From Diphasiastrum complanatum (Eukaryota; Streptophyta; Lycopodiopsida; Lycopodiales; Lycopodiaceae), in NCBI GenBank assembly GCA_029204225.1, contig CM055100.1:58078236-58142235 (forward strand): a stretch of DNA of 64,000 nt, given 5' to 3'. Position 1 is the stretch's first letter. Each line of letters opens with the position of its first letter. The notes under the pieces were generated by a model that saw only the letters and a program-made list of their open reading frames with translations, was not told the origin of the DNA and did not search any database. Below are positions 54,215-64,000 of this stretch, piece by piece. Position numbers and translations under genes: made by a program.

Positions 54215-54965
54215 TCGGAAGGTGAAATCTTTAGGAAACTTAGGCATGAAATTGATGATATATTTCCATAACAGTTACCTGAGGGTCTTCCACCCTCACG
54301 GGGTGTTGACCATGGTATGGAACTTCTTTTGGGAAGTTCTCTTGTCTCACTTTATCCTTATAGAATAAGTGTGGAGGAGGAGTAGCGAGGCAGCGATGGG
54401 ACACATCCAACCTAGTAAATCTCCTTGGGGGCCTCCTATACCATTAGTTGATAAGAAAGACGGTCGTAGACTTCAAGAAATGAAACAAAATGACCATTAA
54501 AAACATATGCTTCTTAGCACAAACGGATGAATGAATGGACCAATTACATGGTGCAAAAAGACTAGTCTAGTTGGGTCATATAGTTTTGGATCGATGCTTA
54601 GAAATTGATTTTTTTAAGGACTGCGCTATTTTAGCATTGCCCTTGACGAATGTCCTCATTGGGGTAAAGAAAACTAGCCGGCATAGTAAGTTCAACCCAA
54701 CAGTGGTGTGGACTGAAGAGATGAATCCAAGTTTTGGGTCTTTGAAATATTATGTGTCTACATCTTCGATTTTACACATAGTCGATCCTAACAAACCTTT
54801 TGTTCTTGAGACGGATGTTAGCAAATACGCTGTAAGGGGCAACCTTGTATCATGATTGTAGACCGGTTGCATTTGAAAGCAATAGTTAAATCATGCTCAT
54901 AGGTGGTATTCTGCCTAAGATAAGGAATTCTTTGTTGTTATTAATGCCTTAAAGATTTACATTAT
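54215..54965 (+). pseudogene. Ty3/gypsy remnant (pre-RT, RNase H)
   Basis: Strongly decayed relative of the element at 27.8 kb. [18 protein letters not shown] (about 54,278-54,330), a piece of RT (SKSPWGPPIPLV), then ALPLTNVLIGVKKT, SILHIVDPNKPFVLETD (about 54,765-54,815) and a remnant of the RNase H HALK region. The central RT with the catalytic box is deleted. Stops and frameshifts are numerous. Confidence 0.85.
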
Positions 54966-55319
54966 TTGTATGGATCCAAATTTTTGAGACTCGTGAGGTG
55001 TGGGAGACCTGTCGCATGTCATGGATCCATTTGTCCACTTGTCATGTCTTTGTTGGATTTCAATGCTCAAGCCCAAATCCATTCAGTAATGAGCATCCTG
55101 AAAGCTATATATACTTATACCAGAAAAACCAAAAAAAGAAGGCTCGACTTTTTGAGCAAAAGATCGAAATTCGGAATCGAATTTTTCCAACCCTTGATCG
55201 ACTCAAATCTAGTCGTTATTTTTTTATACCGGACGACTCGAAAAATTCTATAAAATTTGAGTCAGATCTATAAAATTTGATACATATATATTTTCGATAA
55301 TGTCGGTCAGAAAATCCGA
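54966..55319. other. No gene recognised; possible LTR debris before the copia remnant
   Basis: Contains repeated phrases 'tataaaattt' and 'gactcgaa/cgactc' around 55,190-55,290 and nothing coding. Confidence 0.35.
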
Positions 55320-56717
55320 CCCACGTCTGCTTGGGACATCCTAACAACCCTCTACGATATCAGAGATGTGACTTTCAAATTTCATTTGAGGAAGAAGTTC
55401 TTCACTCTGAGAATGTATGATGCAGATAGTGTTTCGAGTAATCTCAGCACTTTCAAAAATCTTAGGGAGTAGATGATTGGAACCGGCTCAGTCATTGAAG
55501 ATTCCGATGTAGTGATGACTCTATTATCGAGTCTACCTTATGCCTATGAAAATTGGGTCATGGCAATTTCAACCCATCGAGACTGGTTCCAAAGCTACAA
55601 ATCATTCACCCATTCTAGAGTTGTGCAACTTGGAGACAACTCATCTCATTTCATCAAGGGTGAAGAAACAGTCGGAGTCGAATTTTAGAAAGGTGAAGTA
55701 AAGTTGTTGTCCAATGTTTTTCACATTCCAAATTTGACCAAAAATCTGCTCTCAATAAGCAGGATCAGTGATTTTGGTCATAGGGTCGAATTTGATACAG
55801 AGGGCTGCACTATTATTGACAAGTCTCAAAAAGTTTTAGCTTCGAGATAAGATGTGGCTATCTTTACAAGATTAGTCATTGCTATTCTTCAAATAGTCAA
55901 GCTCTTCACACATCTACTTTAAATCAACTGATACGCTTTGGCATTTTAGAGTAGGCCATCTAAATTTCAATAGTATCCATCAAATGTCGAATCAGAATCT
56001 AGTGCAAGATCTTCCTTCCATTAGCAAATCAAATTCTCCATGTGAAAGTTGTATTATTAGCAAACATGCTAGAAGTACATTCATTTTTTATTCAGTTCAT
56101 ACTTCTAGATATTTGCTAGATCTCAGATACAATGACATTTGCGGCCCAATGCAGACTGCTTCCACAGACGGAGCCCTCTATTTTCTAACATTCATTGATG
56201 ACTTTTCTCAAAGAGTTGTCCCTTATTTTCTGAAGAACAAATCCAAGGCATTCAAGTTCTTCAAACAGTTCAAAGCATATGTAGAAAATCAGCTCTAGGT
56301 ACTGATGGAGAGGGAGAATTCATCTCCACCGAATTCAAGGAGTTCTGCATGGCAAATGGAATACAACAACAATACACAACCTGTTACTCACCTCAGTCCA
56401 ATGGTGTAGCAGAGAGGAAGAATTGGACACTTATTGAAAGTGCAAAGAGCATGTTTGCCCATGCCTCTCTTCCAAAGAAATTGTGGGCAAAAGTTGTTAC
56501 TACAGCTGCCTATCTACAAAATTGATCTATTACAAAGGAGGTATGGAGAAGATCGAAACCATCACTCAAGCATATTTGAGTGTTTGGATGCATAGCTTAC
56601 GCTCAAATCTCTGCTGATCTAAGAAAGAAGCTGGACGACACAAGCAAAAAATCAATTTTCATTGGCTAATCCCCAGATCACAAGGCATACAAGCTCTACA
56701 ATCTGGACACCCGGAAA
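55320..56717 (+). pseudogene. Ty1/copia remnant: gag, pre-integrase, integrase
   Basis: The gag region reads LTTLYDIRDV, then DSDVVMTLLSSLPYAYENWV (about 55,496-55,555). A deletion removes the zinc knuckle and protease. VFHIPNLTKNLLSISRI (about 55,715-55,765) and DTLWHFRVGHLNFNSI (about 55,930) are pre-integrase motifs, with CESCIISKHAR near 56,040. Integrase shows LDLRYNDICGPM (first Asp position changed in context), YFLTFIDDFSQ and then, in other frames, the region of the second Asp (about 56,310) and the QSNGVAERKN equivalent (about 56,395). It ends near 56,717 without RT. Multiple stops make it dead. Confidence 0.85.
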
Positions 56718-58459
56718 TGATGGACAATGTAGATGATTCAATCAGCCCTTGGAGAAGCCCTCATGTTCAATCATTAGTTGGACGAGACATCATAACTCCA
56801 GGGCAACACTACATCAGAGAGCCAGATGAGAGTTTGTGTTTAAAACATCGTCACCCAAGGCCAAATTCTGACAATCCGAATGTTGTTGTGGAAGTTGGAT
56901 ACACAGAGTCCTTGGATAACTTATTTGAGTGTGCTTCTATGCATTTAAGTCCGAGAACCAATATCCAACTTGTAATGGCGTGCAAAATTTGGAAGCGCAG
57001 ATGTGATGATTCCAGAGCTCTACTTTACTGCAGTTTGACAAAAACAAAATGATGCTCAATGCTCAAGGCTTTGTGTTACCAAATGTTCTACTATCTTTTG
57101 GCACCACTCCAATTCATAATGATGTTATACGTCTGCGAATGTTTGTTTGGTGTCCATCTCAGACAAAGACGCATGATCCATGATATTGTTGTCCTTGCTG
57201 CATTATTAAGAAGCTGAATCCTATGACTTATCAATTTTCCATGCTTATGATTATGACATTTTGGCTAGTATTGAGATGTTTCTTTATCTTCCTGCTATTA
57301 TTCTTCAAGTATGGCTATAGCATGTTTCTCATGTCGTGCCTAGATCTAGTACTTCTGTTCCATTTGATGGTCATCCAATTGATGTATGGGACTCCATACA
57401 GATGAGGCCAATTGAGTTCATTGTTGTATTTGCCCACACATGTGTTAGAGGAGCAGTCCGGGGATCTTGTTGTGGCTATGTAGTTTTAGATATTACCATA
57501 TTCCCTTGTTATTTTGTTTATTCTTTAACATATGCTCTACAAGAGTGAGGATGACATTTTTCAAAAGGGTGACTTTGTAATTTCCAAATCAACCTCCTCA
57601 AGCCATGCCATAATTGTTGCAATTTTTCAGTTTGTACATTTACAGCACCTTTAGCATATGCTCTAGTTTAAGAAAGCTAGCCACATCTTGGTTTTAATCC
57701 ATTGGAAGTTGGAGTTAAGATTGTGCAACCCAGGAACACGAACAAGAATTATGTGTTTGCTAAGAGTAGAGTGGTGAGGATGCCTTGATGTGGGCTGAAA
57801 TATGTTTGTGTTTTTGGGGAATGTACTGCTAGGGACAGAGAGATCTGTGTGGATTATGAGAGTAGATTTTTGTTCAACACTTGTAGAGTAGCAAGAAGAA
57901 GATCATGGAGGAGCTTTTGATGTCTTCTCCAATGACTGTGAATGTGTGTCGAAGTTTAAGAATGTAGACAACATGAATGAAAATGCATTTGGGAGTAAAA
58001 GCATGACAAAAATGAGATTTCCTATCTAGGCAGCATGAGCAGGTTTTTGAGAGAGAGGAAAATAGTTTTTCAAAGGAGAACTTTTCTTGGAAGAGAGTGT
58101 ATGGTGCATTGTAATGGAGGAACAATCTTTGGCTGTGAGCAAATTTCTTAAGAGGTGTTTTCTTGAGTAAGCAAAGTTCTGGTTGGCAACAATAGTGGTT
58201 TGAGAAGAAAAAAGTTTGATGTTGCCAACAGTTTGTGTATGCAAGGGTTTAAAAGTAGAAAAATTCATGTCTGCAGAGCAAAGTATTTTTCTACATTTGT
58301 GCATGTAAGAAAAAAAATGCTGTTAGAAAATGTGGATTATGCAGCTTTCTTTGAGAGAAGGGCGTAATTGTTATGTGTTTTTTCTGTATCTCATGGTGTA
58401 ATGCGGAAGTGGGTGTTGTTCCATCATGATAAAAAGAAGTGGCCTTGTCTTATGCGAAG
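56718..58459. other. No gene recognised
   Basis: AT-rich, with short accidental frames. The frames at 56,717-57,052 and 57,336-57,548 (+) and 57,874-58,125 (-) lack motifs. The right edge is the start of the LTR at 58,460. Confidence 0.4.
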
Positions 58460-58927
58460 TGTTATGGCCATTCGGTTAAGGACCTGAAATAGTCTTAATA
58501 TGGTAGACCGGCCCTCCAGTACTCGAGATTATTGGTCACGCCATGATTTAATTCCATGTCAAGGCCTGTTTGTGACTATTTACCTTAAGAGGACCTAGAC
58601 ACTCTAATTGAGATATATGGAGTACTGCATGTCTGTGTGACGTATATAGGTAGGAGGACTGCATGTGATCTATTTATAGTTGACCTGCATGGGGATTGCA
58701 TGGTTACATGCACATGACTCTATTCTCTATATAATGAGGTGGGGATTCTCCCGTCGACATATTGGGTTTAGGTTACCAGTTTATCTCTTCTCCTCTTGCT
58801 TCACATGGCATGGCTTGGGGACTAGATCCAGGTTTGATCTAGGATTGGTTGGGCGGTTAAGCTCCATAGTCTCTCCTATTGTGTTCTCTTATCCTCATCT
58901 TAGGGGTTATCCTTGAGGGTCTTAACA
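58460..58927 (+). repeat. 5' LTR of a non-coding LTR element
   Basis: 468 bp from TGTTATGGCC to CTTAACA (TG...CA), with a TATA-like CTATATAATG at 58,727-58,736. It is followed after one base by a primer-binding site. No second LTR lies inside the window, so the element extends past 64,000. Confidence 0.75.
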
Positions 58928-58928
58928 T

Positions 58929-58940
58929 TGGTATCAGAGC
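58929..58940 (+). other. Primer-binding site (initiator tRNA-Met)
   Basis: TGGTATCAGAGC, an exact match to the canonical plant tRNA-iMet primer site, placed directly after the LTR. Confidence 0.88.
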
Positions 58941-60320
58941 TTGACTAAGATGCGGTCTTGGATAGGAGAGGAGGCACACTCTACAGCGGATTGGAAGCTA
59001 GGAGCACTTGGAGTAACATCCCGGTTGAGTGCTATTTTTCTCAATGGAATTGGATTCACTAATTCCGGTGGTCAGCACACCTTTCTAAACTGGTAGAGTG
59101 CACTTCTACATGGTTGATTTTGGTAAAGATGCTGGGAATTAGCTTGAATTCATTTGTGATTCCCTGTTTCTTGAGGAATCTTCCAATTGAGGTGAATGAT
59201 CTGCTTTGATGGATCTGGTTACTTGTTTTATTGTTAAATTCTGCTAGGTTAAAAGACTAAATGATTTGCATGAATCCAAAATTGTCCTGAATCTGGTTAT
59301 GGAATTTTGTTCATTGACAAATTGATGGTGAATCAATTTATCTAGAAGTATGAACTGAAAATGAAAATAATTGGATTCCGGTAAGTGCATGTGAGGATTT
59401 GAAACCTTTTATGTTCTGAATCCTCCGGCTAGGATGCATGATTGTGGACAGAATTCGGGTTGTTATTTAGTTTTGCTGGTTCTTAGCAGAGTGCTTGGGT
59501 AATGACAATTGAACTCCATGTTTGTGGACAAAACAATCCCCTATGGAAGCAATTTTGGTGATACTAAGATGTTAGTAATTCATAATTGTTTGGAGCTGTT
59601 TAAAGAACATGCAGTTAGAGACCCCTGAGAAACATTTTCCTGGGCCGTTGCCTCTGTGAGGATTTGAGAGTGGTAAACCTGATGACGTTTATCCCAGTCC
59701 TCTGGACATTAAAGCTGTCCTGATCTGTATCTTGATAGAAATCTGGTATCCTGACAAATGGCACCAGTTTTGTAACACTAGCCTTTCTGACAAACCAGAT
59801 GATTTAAGGCCATGGAATGCCTAGCAGGATGATTTCTGATCGATACAGAGACTTGAGATGATCGCTGTGGGTCGTTTGGATCTTTTTAAAATTTGTTTGC
59901 TGTTTTCCTTTTTGGTTCAGCCTGATTTCTTTTGCCATTGGAAATCGTTGTTGATGGGAAGAACAATAGCTTCACCAGTAGCTTCGCTCTTCTGGTTGAT
60001 CCATTTCTTCATGGTCTGAAAGCATTGGGAGATTTGAACCTGGGTTGCACCTCGTGGTTCCCTCGATGACAGCGATTGGGTGTCTTGATGGCTATTGCGT
60101 GCCAGGGGAAGGATGATTGGTGCTGTGAAAGGCGGCACAGCCATGCCTGAGGTTTTCAGAGTAAGCTAAAACCCGAGTGGTTTGAGGTAAAACGTGCATC
60201 TAGAAGATCCATTCCAGCAGTAAATGCATGCCCTCTGTTTTCCACAGATGGAGACTGACGATGAGTGAGCTGCAGATATGGCAGAAGAAGAGCGCGATCC
60301 AACCCTGCTCCTGCATGATA

Positions 60321-60343
60321 ACTCTCTCTCTCTCTCTCTCTCT
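60321..60343. repeat. (CT)n microsatellite
   Basis: About eleven CT units inside the putative LARD interior. Confidence 0.85.
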
Positions 60344-60950
60344 TTCACGAGGAAGGTTGCGGCTGAAAGCTTTTTTTGAAGTGGCGTTTTCGGGGTTCCC
60401 TTATGCATTTACGGTATGGAGACCTAGGTTATGCATAACCTTGAAGGTATGTTACCTTAGGCATGTAAGTTTTGCATGTGAAGGGGAGTGATTGCATGTG
60501 AAGGGGAGTGACGAGGGGCTCGACCCTCATGCAAGGGGCTTCAAAATTTACCAATTTTGGGAATTGAGAATGAGGCTTAAGGATTCTAAATACATGCCGG
60601 ATGACCATTGGGGTATCAAATTTTTAACAAGTTGTAACTTTGATGATGGTTCTAAATGAGATTTTCGAACTCAAGTTACTAGCACCCAGTCAGTGGAATT
60701 TTGGATTCCTGGTGCTTAGTTTTCAAAATTTAAATCTTGGTTTTGATATTGTTTCCCAAAATAGGGATTTCCTTAGGAACAATATGCATGTATTAAGGCC
60801 TTATCTGCTGTTTAGTTCGCTTACAACGACATCTGTCGGTAAGCCCAGAATTTGTGTGGAATCTTAGTACCATTCTATTCGTGGTCAGGCAGTATTAATC
60901 GGTTTCTAGTGAAAATTTTGTCGAAGCCGATCTTGACGAAACAAAGGGAA

Positions 60951-62090
60951 TGGTACGGTTCTTAGGCATATACCCAGTTTAGGAATTTGATTCCTTGGTA
61001 CAATGCTATTTAGACCATTTAACTCTGGAGTATTGGTAATCCCAGTAAATGGAGTTAAATTATGTTTTTTCGATTTTCTCCTTTTCAAATCGGTGGAACA
61101 CCGATCGGTTGGTTATTGTGGTTTTGATGATTTAGGTCATTAAAATTGAACAAAAGCTTTTGAGATACTTATTAAATAATTAATGGTGAAAAATTCATTG
61201 TATTTGAAGGTATTTCTTTATTCAACAATATTATTTGGGGTGAATACAATGGAGAAAGTACCCAAATCCAAATCTTATTTCCCATTAATCATAGATAATT
61301 CTAATGAAGTAATTCTTAAGCCAATAAGTAAAAAGAGAGAATAGTCCAATTTTTTTTGGAAAAATCGTAATAATAGGAACTGATCAAAAGTAAAACTGAT
61401 TTCATGTCCAGTTAAAATCCTATGGTGGCTTGTATATCGATATTTCTACCCAGGTATAGGATAGAGATGAAACTGTTTCAAACTTTTTTCCTACAATAAT
61501 TAATTTTTTTACATTTACTAGTGGTACGGTTCTTAGGCATATAACCAGTTTAGGAATTTGATTCCTTGGTACGATGCTATTTAGACCATTTAACTCTGGA
61601 GTATTGGTACTCCCAGTAAATGGAGTTAAATTGTGTATTTTCGATTTTCTCCTCTTCAAATCGGTGGAACACCGATCAGTTGGTTATTGTGGTTTTGATG
61701 ATTTAGGTCATTAAAATTGAACAAAAGCTTTTGAGATACTTATTAAATAATTAATGGTGAAAAATTCATTGTATTTGGAGGTATTTCTTTATTCAACAAT
61801 TTTATTTGGGGTGAATACAGTGGAGAAAGTACTCGAATCCAAATCTTATTTTCCATTAATCATAGATAATTCTAATGAAGTAATTCTTAAGCCAGTAAGT
61901 AAAAAGGGGGGACAGTCCAATTTTTTTGAAAAAATCGTAATAATAAGAATTGATCAAAAGTAAAACTGATTTCATGTCCAGTTAAAATCCTATGGTGGTT
62001 TGTATATCGATATTTCTACCCAGGTATAGGATAGAGATGAAACCGTTTCAAACTTTTTTCCTACAGTAATTAATTTTTTTACATTTACTA
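60951..62090. repeat. Tandem duplication of a 570-bp unit
   Basis: Copy 1 (60,951-61,520) and copy 2 (61,522-62,090) both start with 'tggtacggttcttaggcata' and end with 'ttttttacatttacta', with about 95% identity by eye. Neither contains a protein motif. Confidence 0.95.
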
Positions 62091-62249
62091 ATGTCATTAC
62101 GTCTTCTTGATACCTTAGCTTAAAGATTTTCAAAGAACTGAAAATTCTAAGAAGAGAAGAAGAGTGGACATCAGGGGTAGTAAATGTGATCGAGAAATGT
62201 ATTTTGCAATTAGGATTTTAGCAATCCCAGTAAATAATTGCTTAATATC

Positions 62250-64000
62250 GGATATTAATTTCCTGGGTAGAATTTATTTAGTTGAATTCATAACTAATAT
62301 CTTTGTGACCATTGAGTTATCCACAGTTTTGGATGTCAATTGTGATGTTAGAGGTAGAATCTAATATATGGATTACATTGGATCTGTTAGACGATAGAAG
62401 CTTGTCCCTAGAGTTGATGCTCTTGGATCCAGGGGAATTTGAAGCTTATCATTAACCTGTAAGGATCAAAATGTAGTGTTGGACCATGTTAATTCTTCTG
62501 TCTAAATCATAGATTCAGGTGTGGATTTGTGGTATCCATCTGATAGGCATGTCAGCCATCCAAATAAATGGATTCTCTAGTATTTGGGAACAAGAGATAA
62601 TATCCTATAGTAATTATAGGACAGCTAGAAGATCAGTGGATCTCTAGAATATCAGATAAGGCGGTTAAGGATTTTATGGAAGAAAAAGCTGATGGTATGC
62701 GACATCAATAATTTTGGAAAGGGAATTCTAGGACTTTAAAGATCTGATGATTAATGGTGTGTTTCCGTACCTAGTCGCGATATGAAAAAAATAAAACCAT
62801 TTGATCAAATGTGAGGTATTTTGGAAAATTTTGAGGTTTAATGTAGATCCCAATGAGGTATCTCATTATTTACAAAATCAGAGACCCTCAAATCTATTTC
62901 TCGCTTTCTTAATTAATTTTTTACTTCTTAGTAATTTCTCGAATATAAGACATCAGACTGGTTTATATGATTCTTTCCAGCATGAAGTTATTCTTCTGAA
63001 AGACTGTTATGTCATATAAATTACTACTTGTGCGAATAGACTTAGAATTCAGATAAATTCTAAGATTAACATGTTTCAGTTTCTTAAACCTAGAATATCT
63101 CTTTTTGCATAAATACGTTTCAATGAAATGATTGTACTATCAATCGGGTTGAAAATATTTGAAAGAAAAGTCATGTTTGTAATAGAGTGAATCCTTTATT
63201 GGAATGCATTTTATTACTGACTTTTCTTGGATTTAGATATTTTCATATATCATCTTTCCAATTAACTTTTATTGAAATTTATAATTTCTTTAAAAGGAGC
63301 AGTGAAATGGTGGAATAAAATTCTATTGGAAATCTGTAGATTGCATAGTTTCGGAAGAGAACCAACTGTGGTATAGAAATGAGATTTGATCTGAAAGTAA
63401 CTTCAGATAGATTCAGAGTAAGATACCTAATTGAAACTTTTCGAATAAGAGAAAATTCTCTAGGGATTGGAGGGGCAATCTGGATCTAGAGCATGTTTGA
63501 AAATTGAATCATTCTCTATAAGTAGAACGGTAAATGGTCAAAGGTTACTAATTCCATTTTGGTTGGAATAGAAGTAAGTTTGATCAGAAGTTAAGTCTGA
63601 GAGTTCTGTGATCAGAAGTTAAGTTTGAGAGTTCTGTACTGGATCAACCTAATCTTAGTTTGAGTACTAGGATCAGAGAGGGGTTGATTGAGTGGATAAA
63701 ATTATGTAATTAGAGGTAAGTTGGATTGGAAAATTGTTGGGATTGAATGTTATTCGTCTCAAAGATTTCTCAGATATGTTATTTACTCGTGAGGAATAGA
63801 AAATCTTTTGTAGCTGAGTTACAAGATCTCAGTGAGATATGTGAGTAACATATGTGGGTTCTGGAGGAATCTACCAGATAAAAAATGTGTTTATGTACTG
63901 GGTCATAGTGAGATTATTCACATATGTGCACGATTTAATCTTGTATGAATCTACTGTGTATTCCCTGGTTACTAAGGTTATTTGGTGCACTTAACCCAGT
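62250..64000. repeat. Long dispersed repeat, copy 2 (partner at 3,681-5,335)
   Basis: Same orientation and order of landmarks as the copy near the left end. This copy has small insertions, for example about 40 bp near 62,340-62,385 and a short duplication 'gatcagaagttaagt.tgaga' near 63,580-63,630. It is cut by the window end. Confidence 0.85.

Larger units (their letters stand above)
58928..64000 (+). mobile_element. Interior of a large non-coding LTR element (LARD candidate), runs off the window
   Basis: More than 5 kb follow the primer site with no gag, protease, RT or integrase motif in any frame. The interior holds a 20-bp doublet at about 60,473-60,512, a 570-bp tandem duplication (60,951-62,090) and the dispersed repeat (62,250-64,000) shared with 3,681-5,335. 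LTR plus primer site plus a long non-coding interior is the definition of a large retrotransposon derivative moved by proteins from other elements. The coding part could still lie beyond 64,000. Confidence 0.55.

Noticed and set aside
3681-64000. The two dispersed repeat copies as LTRs of one giant element spanning the window
   Set aside because: One copy lies downstream of a primer site and its own LTR, so it is interior sequence, and the intervening DNA consists of unrelated elements and host genes.

Overview
The window is nuclear DNA from a land plant with a large, transposon-rich genome. The evidence is GT-AG introns, plant-type Ty1/copia and Ty3/gypsy chromovirus elements primed by initiator tRNA-Met, DUF659/hAT genes, TTTAGGG-type telo-boxes and many (GA/CT)n tracts. 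A fern or another large-genome lineage would fit, but nothing here fixes the species. Most of the 64 kb is transposable-element sequence in several layers of decay. Only two multi-exon host genes can be supported.

Left part (1-19.7 kb): a decayed non-LTR retrotransposon (about 130-2774, +) is followed by about 3.3 kb of non-coding repeat that has a second copy at the right end of the window. Then come a copia RT/RNase H remnant with the start of its 3' LTR (7.87-9.1 kb, +) and a copia protease/integrase-start remnant (10.94-11.53 kb, -). The clearest host gene is next: four in-phase exons of a mitochondrial adrenodoxin-type [2Fe-2S] ferredoxin (15.76-16.71 kb, -). A Ty3 fragment (16.87-18.06 kb, +) lies immediately upstream of those exons.

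Middle (19.7-38.8 kb): two LINE copies lie head to tail on the minus strand. One (22.68-25.21 kb) keeps ORF1 and the endonuclease but has lost its reverse transcriptase. The other (19.74-22.66 kb) keeps the reverse transcriptase. A second, unidentified four-exon gene ends at 25.44 kb (-). A decayed Ty3 chromovirus (27.8 kb onward, +) is split by a complete, very young Ty1/copia element (30,286-36,147) that has LTRs identical by eye, a perfect AGTTA target duplication and one intact 1316-codon ORF. An oppositely oriented Ty3 pol remnant abuts it (36.72-38.77 kb, -).

Right part (38.8-64 kb): a GC-rich unassigned block precedes a decayed BED/DUF659 hAT-like gene (41.49-42.85 kb, -) whose intron position holds a long imperfect foldback. 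A second DUF659/hAT gene with recognisable introns follows (44.59-48.06 kb, +). Next are the 5' end of a Ty3 element (LTR, primer site and gag; 49.1-50.8 kb, -), a LINE 3' end, a possible host first exon with a promoter-like region near 52.1-52.4 kb (-), and gypsy and copia remnants (54.2-56.7 kb, +). At 58,460 an intact-looking LTR plus primer-binding site opens a long non-coding element, a LARD candidate. Its interior carries a 570-bp tandem duplication and matches the repeat at 3.7-5.3 kb. It runs off the right edge.

No complete tRNA, rRNA or CRISPR feature was seen. All coordinates, splice sites and phases were read by eye.
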